64,000 bases of DNA, from contig NZ_FMBK01000004.1 of NCBI RefSeq assembly GCF_900095025.1, forward strand, positions 149,968 through 213,967, in the 5' to 3' direction. The position numbers and the translations under genes were made by a program. Positions 1-10,587 of this stretch are shown in pieces (position 1 is the first letter of the stretch; each line of letters begins with the position of its first letter). The notes beneath the pieces were generated by a model. The model did no database searches, was not told where the DNA came from, and was given only the letters and a program-made list of their open reading frames with translations. Origin of the DNA: Acinetobacter albensis (GTDB lineage: Bacteria > Pseudomonadota > Gammaproteobacteria > Pseudomonadales > Moraxellaceae).

Positions 1-835
1 AAAAGAATTGTAATGATCTTGCAGCTTGTTGAACTACTGCTTCAAGATAAGGCTCTAGTACTTCAACATCATAATCATCGGGAAGTGAACGACTTTTTTT
101 AGCACGACCAGCTTCTTCAAAAGACAATCCATAACGATTCTGAATTTCCTGCGTTAACTGTTTACCGCCAAAGACTTGTTCGCGAGTATAAATAATTTTA
201 TTATTTCGCATCACAGACAGTGTAGTCATGGTATGACCAATATCTAAGATGCCTACTGTATTCACACCCATAGGCAAAGTATCAGAAAATACTTGATACG
301 CATTTTCTATTGCAAAGCTTTCTATATCCGCAATTTTTGGACTTAAATTGGCAAGTTCCAACACTTCAGAACGCGCTTCTACATTTTCAAGACGCGTTGC
401 AACCAACAGAACATTTACACGGTTTGGGTTGGCTAAACGCTCAGGCAGAACCTCGAAATCAAGACTCGCTTCATCTAAAGGAAAAGGAATATATTGTTCT
501 GCATCCATACGAATCTGAACTTCACGTTCATCATCTGTCATATCTGCATCCATTTCAATCGTTTTGGTAATCACCATAGACGTAGGAATGGCTATAGCAG
601 CAGATTTTGATTGAATATTGGCAAGATTGATTGCTCGCTCTAATGCTTCTCCAACCGCCTCTGGATTTAATATATTTTTTTCGACCACACTGCCTTCAGG
701 CAAAGGGACTAAAGCATAGCTTTCTACCCAATACCTGTTACCGCTTTTAACAGAAAGTTCCAGCAACTTAACAGAAGTAGAACTAATATCTACCCCCACT
801 AACCCCTTATTTGGCTTACGATATAACCTGAGCAC
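1..835 (-). CDS. pilM: Type IV pilus assembly protein PilM (5' part, runs off the left edge)
   Basis: Actin-like ATPase-fold protein of the inner-membrane type IV pilus platform; in this family PilM binds the cytoplasmic tail of PilN. The reading frame has no ATG at its 5' end. I place the start at a GTG (835-833), giving a beginning like VLRLYRKPNKGLVGVDISS. The VGVDISSTSVK stretch is the first phosphate-binding loop of the PilM/FtsA fold. About 278 codons are present, against roughly 350 in full-length family members, so the C-terminus lies outside the window. It is divergent from the PBP1A gene with about 165 bp between them, the arrangement seen in Acinetobacter and Pseudomonas where pilMNOPQ opposes ponA. 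The exact start is uncertain because no strong Shine-Dalgarno sequence is visible. Confidence 0.88.
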   Translation of the reverse strand, partial: MLRLYRKPNKGLVGVDISSTSVKLLELSVKSGNRYWVESYALVPLPEGSVVEKNILNPEAVGEALERAINLANIQSKSAAIAIPTSMVITKTIEMDADMTDDEREVQIRMDAEQYIPFPLDEASLDFEVLPERLANPNRVNVLLVATRLENVEARSEVLELANLSPKIADIESFAIENAYQVFSDTLPMGVNTVGILDIGHTMTTLSVMRNNKIIYTREQVFGGKQLTQEIQNRYGLSFEEAGRAKKSRSLPDDYDVEVLEPYLEAVVQQAARSLQFF

Positions 836-1000
836 AATATAATTCCTATTATTTTTTTATCCCCAACAAAAGTAACTTACTAATCCTTGTCGGTCTATAA
901 TTTTCTACAGATACAATAACTCATCTAACAATCTGTATGTGTAAAGGCTATACTGATCGTCAATTAGTTTGCCATTAGCTCTTATTAAAACTTACTTGTT

Positions 1001-3529
1001 ATGAAAAAGCTATCTCGTTCAGGCCATGTTCACCCCTTTTTTTTGGTCATAATTATAATTTTAGTCTCAATTCCGATGGGCTTTTATGGCATGTATCTCT
1101 ATATTGCCCCATCGTTACCTAAAATGACGACTTTAAAAAAGGCGCCATTATTAAAGCCCTTACAAGTCTATAGTGCCGACAATATGTTGATTTCCGAATA
1201 TGGAGGCAAATTATCGGTTCCTGTAGACTATCAACAAATTCCAAAACCTTTTATTTCTGCATTTTTAGCTGCTGAAGATTCTTCTTTTTTTGAGCACAGC
1301 GGCATCAGCTTTAAGGGCTTGGGCAGAGCAGTCAGCGAAACGATTACAGGGTCAAGTGTGCAAACGGGTGGCTCGACCATTACGATGCAGGTAGCCAAAA
1401 ATTATTATTTAAGCCCAGAGCGAACTCTAAAACGAAAACTAACTGAAATCTTTCTGGCACGAAAAATTGAGCAGAATTTAAGTAAAGAAGAAATTTTAAC
1501 TTTATATGTCAATAAAATTTTCTTGGGTAAAAATGCCTATGGCATTGCAGCTGCTGCTAAAATTTATTACAACAAAAGCTTAGATGAGCTGAGTATTGCT
1601 CAAATGGCAATGATTTCTGGTCTTCCTAAAGCACCGTCAAAATACAACCCCGTGGTTAATCCCACGCGTGCTTTGGAACGTCGTAACTGGATTTTGGGTC
1701 GTATGTTGCAATTGGGGTACATCAACCAAAGCCAATATCAAAAAGCGATTGCTGAACCTGTTAATCTAGATATGCCCGACCGAGGAATTAGTAATAAATT
1801 TCCTTATGTTGGAGAAATGGTTCGTTCAGAACTGGTTGAAAAATTTGGGCAACAAGCGATCGATTCAGGTTATAAAGTTTACACCACAGTGGATAGCAAA
1901 CGCCAAGCCTATGCCGAGCAGTCGGTTCAAGAGGGTTTAGAAGCTTATGACCGTCGCCACGGCTGGCGAGGGGCTGAAGCGCATGATAAACCCTTAAATG
2001 AATTTGGGGCATATGCCAATACTTATCCTGCCAAAGTGGTTAAAGTCAATAACACCTCTTTTGAAGCCGTAATGCAAGATGGCTCTACCGTGACGGTTCC
2101 ATGGTCAGGAATGTCTTGGGCCCGCCCATATAGAAATGCAAACAGTGTGGGAGGAGCTCCTAGCCGTGCCTCTCAAATTGTGAAAGTCAAAGATATTATT
2201 CGCTTACGTCCAAATGACAATAAAACCTCTTGGGCACTGATTCAAGTCCCTAAAGTTCAAGGTCAATTGATTGCGATCAATCCTAATAATGGAGCAATTG
2301 AAGCCATTGTGGGTGGTTATAATTTTTATCAATCTAAATTTAACCGTGCCTTACAGGGCTGGCGTCAACCCGGCTCTACCATCAAGCCTTTTGTCTATGC
2401 CTTAGCACTTGAACGTGGCATGACACCTTATAGCATGGTCAATGACAGTCCGATTACCATTGGAAAATGGTCACCAAGAAACTCGGATGGGCGTTATTTG
2501 GGAGTGATTCCATTACGTCGTGCTTTGTATTTGTCCCGTAACACTGTTTCTGTGCGCCTACTACAAACGGTCGGTATTGAACGAACGCGTCAATTATTTA
2601 TGGATTTTGGTTTACAGGAAAATCAGATTCCACGTAACTTCACCATTGCATTGGGTACACCGCAGGTTCTGCCTATTCAAATGGCAACAGGCTACGCTAC
2701 TTTTGCCAATGGTGGTTATCGCATTCAACCTCATTTTATTGATCGTATTGAAGATGCATATGGCAAAGTAATTTATCAAAGTAATCCAGACTATGCCTGT
2801 ATTGCCTGTATCAATCAAAAAGATGAAGATCCTGAATCTGCTGAAGCAGTAACACCAGACGATGAAGTCTTTGAAGTAACCAACACTACCCTAACAACTG
2901 AAAAAGAATTAGCACCCATTAAAGTGGATGAATCTAAAAGCCAATATCGTCAAGCTCAGCGTATTTTAAAATCAAGTTCTGCCTATGATATGGCAAATAT
3001 TTTGCGTGATGTGATTCAACATGGTACAGGTCGAGCTGCACTTAAAATTGGTCGTGGTGACATTGGTGGTAAAACAGGAACGACCAATGATGCTAAAGAT
3101 GCATGGTTTGCTGGTTTTAATGGCAAACTCGTCACCATAACATGGGTTGGATTTGACCAACCCACTACGCTTGGTCGCCGTGAATATGGTGGCGTAGCCG
3201 CTTTGCCGATTTGGACTAATTTTATGGGTCAGGCTTTGAAAGGCACACCTGCAGCTTGGGTACATTTTGATAAAAATGCCAAAGCACCGACCAATCGCCG
3301 AACGGAAACCACAGGTGAATATGTTGCAGAAGATCGCTCATCTCCACCTTTAGCTCGCCCTCTTTATCGTCCTGCTCCTGTTGCACCGACACGAGCACCT
3401 GAACGTGACTTTGATGACTTACCCGGAGAGGAAATTTTGCTGCCAAATGATGCTGCACCTCCAATAATGCAAAAAGCACCAACTAACAAGCCAGACGCAC
3501 TTCAGAACCTGATTGATCAAGTTTTATAA
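1001..3529 (+). CDS. ponA: Penicillin-binding protein 1A (bifunctional class A PBP)
   Basis: Polymerises lipid II glycan chains and cross-links the peptides, on the outer face of the inner membrane. Residues 12-36 form one membrane anchor. The GT51 glycosyltransferase domain follows, with catalytic Glu92 in AAEDSSFF and the QTGGSTITMQ motif. The transpeptidase domain has its nucleophile Ser459 in STIK (459-462), the second motif SRN (512-514) and KTGTT from Lys691. An OB-like insertion between the domains and a Pro-rich C-terminal tail (about 770-830) are typical of PBP1A. Length is 842 aa, usual for the family. It is also called mrcA. It is a single-gene unit followed by an intrinsic terminator. 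Confidence 0.96.
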   Translation: MKKLSRSGHVHPFFLVIIIILVSIPMGFYGMYLYIAPSLPKMTTLKKAPLLKPLQVYSADNMLISEYGGKLSVPVDYQQIPKPFISAFLAAEDSSFFEHSGISFKGLGRAVSETITGSSVQTGGSTITMQVAKNYYLSPERTLKRKLTEIFLARKIEQNLSKEEILTLYVNKIFLGKNAYGIAAAAKIYYNKSLDELSIAQMAMISGLPKAPSKYNPVVNPTRALERRNWILGRMLQLGYINQSQYQKAIAEPVNLDMPDRGISNKFPYVGEMVRSELVEKFGQQAIDSGYKVYTTVDSKRQAYAEQSVQEGLEAYDRRHGWRGAEAHDKPLNEFGAYANTYPAKVVKVNNTSFEAVMQDGSTVTVPWSGMSWARPYRNANSVGGAPSRASQIVKVKDIIRLRPNDNKTSWALIQVPKVQGQLIAINPNNGAIEAIVGGYNFYQSKFNRALQGWRQPGSTIKPFVYALALERGMTPYSMVNDSPITIGKWSPRNSDGRYLGVIPLRRALYLSRNTVSVRLLQTVGIERTRQLFMDFGLQENQIPRNFTIALGTPQVLPIQMATGYATFANGGYRIQPHFIDRIEDAYGKVIYQSNPDYACIACINQKDEDPESAEAVTPDDEVFEVTNTTLTTEKELAPIKVDESKSQYRQAQRILKSSSAYDMANILRDVIQHGTGRAALKIGRGDIGGKTGTTNDAKDAWFAGFNGKLVTITWVGFDQPTTLGRREYGGVAALPIWTNFMGQALKGTPAAWVHFDKNAKAPTNRRTETTGEYVAEDRSSPPLARPLYRPAPVAPTRAPERDFDDLPGEEILLPNDAAPPIMQKAPTNKPDALQNLIDQVL

Positions 3530-3565
3530 ATCAAATCAGGTCTATTCAAGTCAGCATCTGTAATC

Positions 3566-3600
3566 ATGCCAGTCCATTTAAAAATAGACTGGCATTTTTA
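3566..3600 (+). terminator. Intrinsic terminator of ponA
   Basis: A perfect 9-bp inverted repeat (atgccagtc at 3566-3574 with gactggcat at 3587-3595) is followed by a short T run, 37 bp after the ponA stop codon. The stem contains the CCAGTC/GACTGG core that recurs in three other terminators of this window. Confidence 0.8.
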
Positions 3601-3707
3601 TGTTAAAACTGATTTGATTGGTTAATATTCAGAAATATCACTCAGCACTATTTGAAGTGTTGGTAGTGTGGCAATCAAGAAATTCAAGCATCATTTTTAC
3701 AATTATG

Positions 3708-3740
3708 AGAAAAAACAGAAAACTGAAGAATAATCTTCAG
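3708..3740 (-). terminator. Probable terminator of rlmA
   Basis: On the minus strand a 7-bp stem (ctgaaga/tcttcag, loop of 4, 3723-3740) is followed by a T-rich stretch of TTTTCTGTTTTTT type, about 100 bp downstream of rlmA. The stem is short, so confidence is moderate. Confidence 0.5.
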
Positions 3741-3836
3741 AACTTATAATATATTTCTAAGTTTCTGATTTTTGAGCGCCTAAAAATAAATTAATAACAA
3801 TGCTCTAAATTAATTTGATAGGCATTGCTATTGGTC

Positions 3837-4640
3837 TCATTTCTTTTTGAATAAATAGATTTGAAATTGCCCTTTTAACGCAAACTTTTGATTTTGCTCT
3901 AGAGCCTGACGGCGTTCTGGTTTCGCCTTGTAAGCATACGGCGTCATTGCAATCAAGTTCTTTAAGTCAGCCTGTTGTAAAACAAAAGGCGCATCAATCA
4001 CATATTCTTCAAGCAATTCAAATTCATTTTGCAGTTGTTCCACAAACTTATGTGACTCATGTGGATTAACTTCTTCAAAAAGTACTTCACGCATTGCATA
4101 TAAATGCTCAATTGCAGGTGTCACCACCATTAAATAAGCATTCGGTTTGAGTACACGCAATATTTCTTGTTTTGGAATTGGACTAAATAAGCTGGTACAT
4201 AAATCAATCGATGCATCAAGTACAGGCAAAGTAGCACCTGTACCGACGACCCAAGTGATATGCTTGTTCAGTTTAGCTGCAATCTGTACCGCATTTTTGG
4301 CAATATCGACACCTACGCATTGTTTCACTTCAGCCTGCATAGCATGAGTATAGTAACCTTCACCACAACCAATATCGAGCAGATGGTCTACACCAAGCTC
4401 ACGAATTTTCTCAACCACAGCCTGTTGCAGCGGTGCATAAAAACCAGCACTTAAAAAAGCGCGGCGTGCTTGTACTGATTCCGGTGTATCTCCAGGGTTT
4501 TTGCTGTGTTTATGCTGAACAACGTGTAAATTTACATAACCCTGTTTTGCCACATCATAACTATGCTGATTTGCACACCGCCATGTTTGATCAGTTAAGA
4601 GTAATTCCTCACGACACACCGGACATATGAGCAGATTCAT
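3837..4640 (-). CDS. rlmA: 23S rRNA (guanine-N1)-methyltransferase RlmA-like
   Basis: SAM-dependent methyltransferase of the RlmA family, which methylates N1 of a guanine near position 745 of 23S rRNA. The N-terminal zinc finger is complete: Cys6-x2-Cys9 and Cys22/His26 in CANQHSYD. The SAM-binding loop is LLDIGCGEGYY. I chose the second of two adjacent ATGs (4640) because the GGGAGA Shine-Dalgarno sequence is then 6-7 nt upstream. A longer frame to 4679 would run into the upstream terminator hairpin and lacks conserved sequence. This gives 267 aa, close to the family's usual 269. It follows mraY in the same direction but is separated from it by a strong hairpin. Confidence 0.87.
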   Translation of the reverse strand: MNLLICPVCREELLLTDQTWRCANQHSYDVAKQGYVNLHVVQHKHSKNPGDTPESVQARRAFLSAGFYAPLQQAVVEKIRELGVDHLLDIGCGEGYYTHAMQAEVKQCVGVDIAKNAVQIAAKLNKHITWVVGTGATLPVLDASIDLCTSLFSPIPKQEILRVLKPNAYLMVVTPAIEHLYAMREVLFEEVNPHESHKFVEQLQNEFELLEEYVIDAPFVLQQADLKNLIAMTPYAYKAKPERRQALEQNQKFALKGQFQIYLFKKK

Positions 4641-4657
4641 CATTTTCTCCCAGACAT

Positions 4658-4697
4658 AAAAAAACTGACATTTGATCAAACAAATGTCAGTTTTTTT
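4658..4697. terminator. Bidirectional terminator between mraY and rlmA
   Basis: An 11-bp stem (actgacatttg at 4664-4674 with caaatgtcagt at 4681-4691, loop of 6) is flanked by A6 and T6 runs that extend the stem and give a U-tract in either direction. It ends the cell-wall operon just after the mraY stop. Confidence 0.85.
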
Positions 4698-4709
4698 AAA
4701 AATATTTGC

Positions 4710-5828
4710 TTAACGCAATTTTAAGGTCAATAAGCCTAAAACTACCAGCATAATTGTAATAATCCAGAAACGAATGACCACTTGAGTCTCACGCCAACCC
4801 TTTTTCTCATAATGATGATGCAAAGGCGCCATCAAGAAGACTCGTTTATTGCGCATCCGTAATGAACCAATTTGCAAAAATACCGAAATAGCTTCGACCA
4901 CAAATACTCCGCCCATAATTGCAAAAACAATTTCTTGACGAACCATTACTGCAATGGTCCCCAACATCGCACCTAAAGATAATGCGCCAACATCGCCCAT
5001 AAAGACTTGTGCTGGATGGGCGTTGTACCAAAGGAATGCTAAGCCTGCCCCAATCATAGCTGCACAAATCACCACCAACTCAGAGGCATATTTAACATAG
5101 GGCATATGCAAATAATCAGCAAAACGAACATCACCTGCAAGATAAGCAAATACACCTAACCCTGCTGCAACCAAGACAACAGGCATAATGGCTAAACCAT
5201 CTAAACCATCGGTTAAGTTGACTGCATTCGATGCACCATTAATCACCAAATAGGTAAAAATGATAAAACCAATGCCGAGCGGAATCGCGGAAAGTGGAAT
5301 GCTCAAATTCTTAAAGAATGGAATTAATAAATCCAGCATATTCGCGGTATGGATAGGATTCGTTTGTTGTGTCGCAATCACATACAGTGCAATACCCGCA
5401 CCTAGCGATGCAACCGAAGTCCAAAAGAATTTCTTCTTGGCCGGTAAACCCGCATTGTCTTTATAGCGGACTTTAATCCAGTCATCCGCCCAGCCCACCG
5501 CACCAAAAATCACCATCACTGCTAGCACAATCCAAACATAGGGATTGGATAGATCTGCCCAGAGCAAGGTTGAAATTCCAATCGAGAGTAGAATTAAAAT
5601 CCCGCCCATGGTCGGTGTGCCCATTTTTTTTGCATGATTTTCAGGTGCAAATGAACTGACCGCTTGACCATATTTGAGTGCCTGCAACTTACGGATCATG
5701 ACTGGGCCCAACACCAAGCCAATCGTCAAAGCTGTTAAAACACTCAGCAAAGCACGTAATGTTAAATAACGAACCACTTGGAACGAGCTGTTATAGCCTG
5801 CCAGTTGTTCAAATAACCATAACAGCAT
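4710..5828 (-). CDS. mraY: Phospho-N-acetylmuramoyl-pentapeptide-transferase
   Basis: Transfers phospho-MurNAc-pentapeptide from UDP to undecaprenyl phosphate to make lipid I, in the inner membrane. The 372-aa protein is polytopic (about ten membrane segments). It carries the family's catalytic signatures: the double Asp in [19 protein letters not shown], and the histidine triad [12 protein letters not shown] near the C-terminus. Its ATG overlaps the murF stop codon by one base (TAATG at 5830-5826), so the two are translationally coupled. It is the last gene of the dcw cluster here; murD, ftsW and murG do not follow. Confidence 0.97.
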   Translation of the reverse strand: MLLWLFEQLAGYNSSFQVVRYLTLRALLSVLTALTIGLVLGPVMIRKLQALKYGQAVSSFAPENHAKKMGTPTMGGILILLSIGISTLLWADLSNPYVWIVLAVMVIFGAVGWADDWIKVRYKDNAGLPAKKKFFWTSVASLGAGIALYVIATQQTNPIHTANMLDLLIPFFKNLSIPLSAIPLGIGFIIFTYLVINGASNAVNLTDGLDGLAIMPVVLVAAGLGVFAYLAGDVRFADYLHMPYVKYASELVVICAAMIGAGLAFLWYNAHPAQVFMGDVGALSLGAMLGTIAVMVRQEIVFAIMGGVFVVEAISVFLQIGSLRMRNKRVFLMAPLHHHYEKKGWRETQVVIRFWIITIMLVVLGLLTLKLR

Positions 5829-7234
5829 TAAATTTTCTCCATCAAATCAGCCATCAATGTTTCCATGTGGGTATAACGAGAACCTTTAAACAGGAAACTC
5901 ATGGATTGAGGTTGATGTGTTTCAATTAAACTCAGTAAAAATGGCAGCGCTTGTGCTTGTGTCAAAAAAGCCTGCATTTTTTTACCATATTGGGTACTAC
6001 GTGCCCCTTCTTGTGTCGCTGGTGCAAATTCACCTACCGCGACAACAAAATTAACCTCTGTCGCAACCAAATCTCGACCCAACATATAATGTTGCTGCGC
6101 CGCACTTGCACCCAACTCTCCGATGTCCCCGATGACCATCACTTTTATCCCTTCTTGCTGAGCAAGTACTTCTGCTGCTGCTCGCATTGAAGTTGGGTTG
6201 GCATTATAAGTATCATCAATGAATAGGTATTTATCCTGTTGAATAAAATTCAAACGGCCTTTTGCACCTTGAGCTTGCTCCAAACCAGTGACGATGTCAT
6301 CCAGAGCAACACCAATCGCGAGTGCAAAAGCAGTGGTAGCCAAAGCATTTTGGATATTATGATCACCTGCAAAAGGCAAATTTAGCAGACGCAGGCCTAC
6401 TGGTGTATTTAAATTAAAGCTTGAGGATTGCGGATGCAATTCAATTTCTGTGGCGAAAATATCTCCATTTACTCCAAAACTTAAAACTCGTTCAGTCTGT
6501 ACCGCTTTTACAATAACTTCTGCAAAATCATCAGCTGCAGGAACAATCGAAATACCCTTTTTTGCAATATGAGCATAAATTTCAGATTTGGCTCGGCAAA
6601 TCCCATCGCGTCCACCAAATTCACCCAAATGTGCTGTGCCAATATTAATAATGCCTGCCACATGCGGTTGAACTAAATTCGAGGTGTAATCAATTTCACC
6701 CTGATGACTGGCACCCAATTCCATGACGGCATATTGATGTTCAGCACGCAGCTCTAGCAACATCATCGGTACGCCTAAATCATTATTTAAGTTGCCACGC
6801 GTAATCAAGGTCGGTGCAAGACGAGATAAAATGCTGCCCAGCATTTCTTTGGTAGTGGTTTTACCACTACTGCCTGTAAGCGCGATCACTTTTAATTGTG
6901 AATTTTGAGCACGGCGATAAGCCCCCAAATGCCCCAAAGCCAAGCGTGTATCCGCAACGACCAACTGATAAATATCAGCATCCACAGGATGACTCACAAT
7001 CGCAATTTCACAACCCTGTATTGCCACTTGTGCCACAAAATCATGCGCATCAAAACGTTCGCCTTGCAGCGCTAAAAAAGCATCGCCTTGTTCGGCATGA
7101 CGCGAATCAGTCAAAATTCGTTTAATTTCACCTAAAGGTATTTTATTGTTATGCCAATAGCCTTGAGTCGCTTGTTGTAATTGCTCTAGGGTCCATGGCA
7201 TTAAAGGCGCTGTACTGGTGGTGGAAGTATGCAT
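5828..7234 (-). CDS. murF: UDP-MurNAc-tripeptide--D-alanyl-D-alanine ligase
   Basis: Cytoplasmic ATP-dependent Mur ligase that adds D-Ala-D-Ala to UDP-MurNAc-tripeptide. The 468-aa protein has the three-domain Mur layout: the P-loop [12 protein letters not shown] in the central domain, the LGASHQGEI and ARSEIYA-type region (here CRAKSEIYA), and the C-terminal domain with DDTYNANP. The start is preceded by AGGAAA. It lies 12 bp after murE and overlaps mraY by one base. Confidence 0.96.
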   Translation of the reverse strand: MHTSTTSTAPLMPWTLEQLQQATQGYWHNNKIPLGEIKRILTDSRHAEQGDAFLALQGERFDAHDFVAQVAIQGCEIAIVSHPVDADIYQLVVADTRLALGHLGAYRRAQNSQLKVIALTGSSGKTTTKEMLGSILSRLAPTLITRGNLNNDLGVPMMLLELRAEHQYAVMELGASHQGEIDYTSNLVQPHVAGIINIGTAHLGEFGGRDGICRAKSEIYAHIAKKGISIVPAADDFAEVIVKAVQTERVLSFGVNGDIFATEIELHPQSSSFNLNTPVGLRLLNLPFAGDHNIQNALATTAFALAIGVALDDIVTGLEQAQGAKGRLNFIQQDKYLFIDDTYNANPTSMRAAAEVLAQQEGIKVMVIGDIGELGASAAQQHYMLGRDLVATEVNFVVAVGEFAPATQEGARSTQYGKKMQAFLTQAQALPFLLSLIETHQPQSMSFLFKGSRYTHMETLMADLMEKI

Positions 7235-7246
7235 AATGATTTCCTA

Positions 7247-8740
7247 TTAAGCCTGATACGCTGAATTTGTGTTGTGATGCTGCGCATCTATAGCGGATTG
7301 GACTTCAATCACATCATCAAACCAATGTCGCACTCCTTCAATTTCTTGATAGTTCTCATGTCCTTTGCCCGCAATCACCACAATATCGCCAGCTTGAGCA
7401 TTTTGAACAGCAAATTTAATCGCTTCTCGACGATCATGAATTTCATGCACACGCTGACTGGAAACATCTAATCCCGCTTTCATGTCAGCAAAAATCTGTT
7501 CTGGATTTTCAGAGCGTGGATTATCGGAGGTGATTAGGGCAATATCTGCATGCTCTAATGCTGCTTGTGTCATGAGTGGGCGCTTGCCACGATCACGATC
7601 ACCACCGCAGCCAAAAACGGCCCATAAATTTTTGGCGACATGACGTTTTAAGGTCTGTAACACTTGAATTAAGGCATCAGGTGTATGTGCATAATCGACC
7701 ACAAACAAACGCTCGCCATCAGGAATAACCTGCATACGTCCAGGTGCACCTTTTAATTGTGGCACCGTTGCAATTAAATCCACTAGTCCAAAGCCCGCTT
7801 GCTCTGCACTGACTAAACTTGCAACTAAGTTTTCAATATTAAAATGCCCCAATAATGGGCTATGCACCTCAAACTCACTGTGTGCGGCGGTTAATTTAAA
7901 CTGCGCCCCACTTAAACCATATTTAATGTTAGACACTTGATAATCTGCGGATTGTGTCGTGGAATAAGTGAGTATTTTAAGTTGGGCAGGATTATTTTGA
8001 GCAGTGTTTATCATCAACGATGCATATTCGTCATCTAGATTAATGATCGCCACTTTTAAACTTGGAAATTTAAACAAATCTGACTTCGCTTCTGCATAAG
8101 CGTCTAGCGTGCCATGATAATCCAAATGATCGCGACTTAAATTGCTATAGGCTGCAATTTCAATATCACAGCCTTTTAAACGACCTTGCTCCAAACCATG
8201 AGAACTGGCTTCAAGCGCCACAAATTGCGCCCCTTGTTGGCCATATTCATGTAAAGCCGTTTGTAAATGTAAAGCATCTAACGTCGTATGCGATGAAGTT
8301 TCTAAATTCGGTAAAATACCGTTACCTGTAGTGCCCATGACCGCACATTTTTGCTGTTGCAAAGTCAGTAACTCGGCCACCAGACGCGAAATCGTGGTTT
8401 TTCCATTGGTGCCTGTGACTGCCAGTATCCGTGCTGCCTGAACAGGTGCGGTTTCCTGTAAATATTGTTTTTGCCACTGCCCCATTAAATGACGAAGATT
8501 CGGTACAACCACACTGTGATCAAGACCTAAATCAACCTCACTGACCACCGCTAAAGCACCTTTGGTCAAAGCTGACAGTGCAAACTGCATCGTTTTTTCA
8601 GGTTGTGAAAAACTATTCAGGGCAATATAAATTTGCCCTGCTTTAACTTTACGGCTGTCCAAACAAAAGCCACTGAATGGCAAAGTCATCCATTTCGCCA
8701 CTTGCTCAACTGGGTAAAAATCTTGAAATGTCATGGACAT
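7247..8740 (-). CDS. murE: UDP-MurNAc-L-Ala-D-Glu--meso-diaminopimelate ligase
   Basis: Adds the third stem-peptide residue to the UDP-MurNAc-dipeptide. The P-loop is VTGTNGKTTISR. The C-terminal DNPR motif (TSDNPRSENP) is the established signature for meso-diaminopimelate rather than lysine specificity, as expected for a Gram-negative. Length is 497 aa. Two in-frame ATGs two codons apart (8740 and 8734) sit behind the AGGTGA Shine-Dalgarno; the second has the better spacing, so the start is ambiguous by two residues. Only 10 bp separate it from ftsI. Confidence 0.96.
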   Translation of the reverse strand: MSMTFQDFYPVEQVAKWMTLPFSGFCLDSRKVKAGQIYIALNSFSQPEKTMQFALSALTKGALAVVSEVDLGLDHSVVVPNLRHLMGQWQKQYLQETAPVQAARILAVTGTNGKTTISRLVAELLTLQQQKCAVMGTTGNGILPNLETSSHTTLDALHLQTALHEYGQQGAQFVALEASSHGLEQGRLKGCDIEIAAYSNLSRDHLDYHGTLDAYAEAKSDLFKFPSLKVAIINLDDEYASLMINTAQNNPAQLKILTYSTTQSADYQVSNIKYGLSGAQFKLTAAHSEFEVHSPLLGHFNIENLVASLVSAEQAGFGLVDLIATVPQLKGAPGRMQVIPDGERLFVVDYAHTPDALIQVLQTLKRHVAKNLWAVFGCGGDRDRGKRPLMTQAALEHADIALITSDNPRSENPEQIFADMKAGLDVSSQRVHEIHDRREAIKFAVQNAQAGDIVVIAGKGHENYQEIEGVRHWFDDVIEVQSAIDAQHHNTNSAYQA

Positions 8741-8750
8741 TCATCACCTA

Positions 8751-10574
8751 TTACTGAATTTTGGGAGCATCTAAGGGTTTATCTAAAGGAACATTCATTA
8801 AACGTAATGATTCTTGCATCACACGGGCAAATACAGGTGCAGACACTGTGCCGCCGTAGTAGGAGCCTTTTGGATTTTCAACCACCACCACCATAGCCAG
8901 TTGTGGGTCACTTACAGGTGCAACCCCTGCAAAGAGTGCGCGGTAATCACTTTGTGAATAGCCTTTACGATCTGCACGTAGTTTATGCGCTGTTCCTGTT
9001 TTTCCTGCAACCCGATAACCTGGAATCGTGGCACGTGTTGCCGTTCCGCCAGGTAAAGTGGCAGTTTCCATCATTAAGAGTACCTGATCAGCAATTTTAG
9101 CATCAATCAGTTGTTCACCTTTGGGTGGCTGTTCTAATTTGTATAGACTTAAAGGCATTTTTAAGCCTTTATTCGCCAACATCGCATAGGCATCTGCCAT
9201 CTGCAATACCGTCGCATTTAAACCATAACCATAGGCCATGGTAGCGACTTCTGAAACATTCCATTTACTTGGTGGCAAAATTAAACCACCACTTTCACCT
9301 GGGAATTTGACTGCTGAACGCTGCCCAAAGCCGACCCGTTTATAGAATGTTGGTAGTGTGGCATAAGGCAAAGACAAAGCCAGTTTCGCAACCCCAACGT
9401 TAGAAGACTTCTGGATAATACCGCCTAAGGTCAATGCACCATAATTATGGGTATCTCGAATGGTATGATTACCCACCCGCATACTTCCTGGTGAAGTATT
9501 GACCACCGAGTTAGGCATATATTTGCCACTCTCCAATGCCATGGCAATGGTCAAAGGTTTCATGGTGGAACCAGGTTCAAATGAATCAACCGCACCACGG
9601 TTACGCATCGCATCTTTATTATTTAAACTTTTTTTGTCATTTGGGTTATAAGACGGCCAACTGGCCATTGCCAAAATTTCACCAGTCTTCACATCTACCG
9701 CAATCGCAGTTGCTGAACGTGCATTATTGGCCACCCCTGCCGCTGTTAATTCGCGATACATGATGTACTGCAAACGAGAGTCGATACTTAACGTAATATT
9801 TTCTCCGGCTTCAACCTCTTTAATCACTTCAGGGTCTTTAAAACGATTGCCTTTTTTATCTCGAACAATCTGTTGTTCACCATCATTGCCTGCCAATGCC
9901 GAATTCATTTGCATTTCCAAGCCTTCAATGCCGATTCCTTCACTATTGGTCAAACCAATAATTTGTGCATTCGGTTGAGGCTGTGGATAATAACGCTTAT
10001 AGTTTTTTTCGGTATAAACCCCCTGAAATTCACGCTTTGCAATGAGGTCCGCTTGCTGAGGTGGTATTTCTTTTTGCAACACTAAATAGCGTGAGCGCGG
10101 ACGGTCGTTCATTTTCTTTTTCAGATCGGCACGGTCTATGCCAACGGCATCGGCGAGTTCATCTAAATTTAAATTTTTATCGGGTAATTGACGTTTAAGC
10201 TTACGGTTATTGGGATCTTTCACCAGTTCTGCGCTGATTTCCTCAAACTGTTTTTTCGCATCAAAATAGTCCCGTGGATCAATCACAACTTTCATCACGG
10301 GTGTACTAATGGCTAAAGGCACACCATGACGGTCATAAATGACGCCACGCATCGCTTTAACTTTTTCAGTTCTTAGAATATTGGCATTGGCTTTGTTTTG
10401 TAAAAAATCTTTATTAATAATTTGGACGTAAAATGCCCGTCCCACTAAAGCCAGAAAGCACAGTAAAACCACACTCCACATCAGATAAAAACGCCACCGA
10501 TCTAGGGTCAGTGTATTTTTGTTGCTAGTAGACGGCTGCTTTTTTCGCAGCTGTTTATTTCTGTTGTCCAACAT
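8751..10574 (-). CDS. ftsI: Penicillin-binding protein 3 (septal transpeptidase FtsI)
   Basis: Monofunctional class B PBP that cross-links septal peptidoglycan with FtsW in the divisome. A short basic cytoplasmic tail is followed by one membrane segment (about residues 28-50), the non-catalytic pedestal domain, and the transpeptidase domain. The motifs are STMK with nucleophile Ser336, SSN (QKSSNVGVAK) and KTGTA. Ser336 is the position known for Acinetobacter PBP3. The protein is 607 aa. It is located 13 bp after ftsL in the cell-wall operon. Confidence 0.97.
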   Translation of the reverse strand: MLDNRNKQLRKKQPSTSNKNTLTLDRWRFYLMWSVVLLCFLALVGRAFYVQIINKDFLQNKANANILRTEKVKAMRGVIYDRHGVPLAISTPVMKVVIDPRDYFDAKKQFEEISAELVKDPNNRKLKRQLPDKNLNLDELADAVGIDRADLKKKMNDRPRSRYLVLQKEIPPQQADLIAKREFQGVYTEKNYKRYYPQPQPNAQIIGLTNSEGIGIEGLEMQMNSALAGNDGEQQIVRDKKGNRFKDPEVIKEVEAGENITLSIDSRLQYIMYRELTAAGVANNARSATAIAVDVKTGEILAMASWPSYNPNDKKSLNNKDAMRNRGAVDSFEPGSTMKPLTIAMALESGKYMPNSVVNTSPGSMRVGNHTIRDTHNYGALTLGGIIQKSSNVGVAKLALSLPYATLPTFYKRVGFGQRSAVKFPGESGGLILPPSKWNVSEVATMAYGYGLNATVLQMADAYAMLANKGLKMPLSLYKLEQPPKGEQLIDAKIADQVLLMMETATLPGGTATRATIPGYRVAGKTGTAHKLRADRKGYSQSDYRALFAGVAPVSDPQLAMVVVVENPKGSYYGGTVSAPVFARVMQESLRLMNVPLDKPLDAPKIQ

Positions 10575-10587
10575 ATGACCGCTAGCC

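Larger units (their letters stand above)
3530..3836. other. Intergenic region between convergent ponA and rlmA
   Basis: This 307-bp AT-rich gap holds the ponA terminator on the plus side and a weaker terminator-like hairpin serving rlmA near 3708-3740. I see no plausible coding sequence or RNA gene in the remainder. Confidence 0.6.
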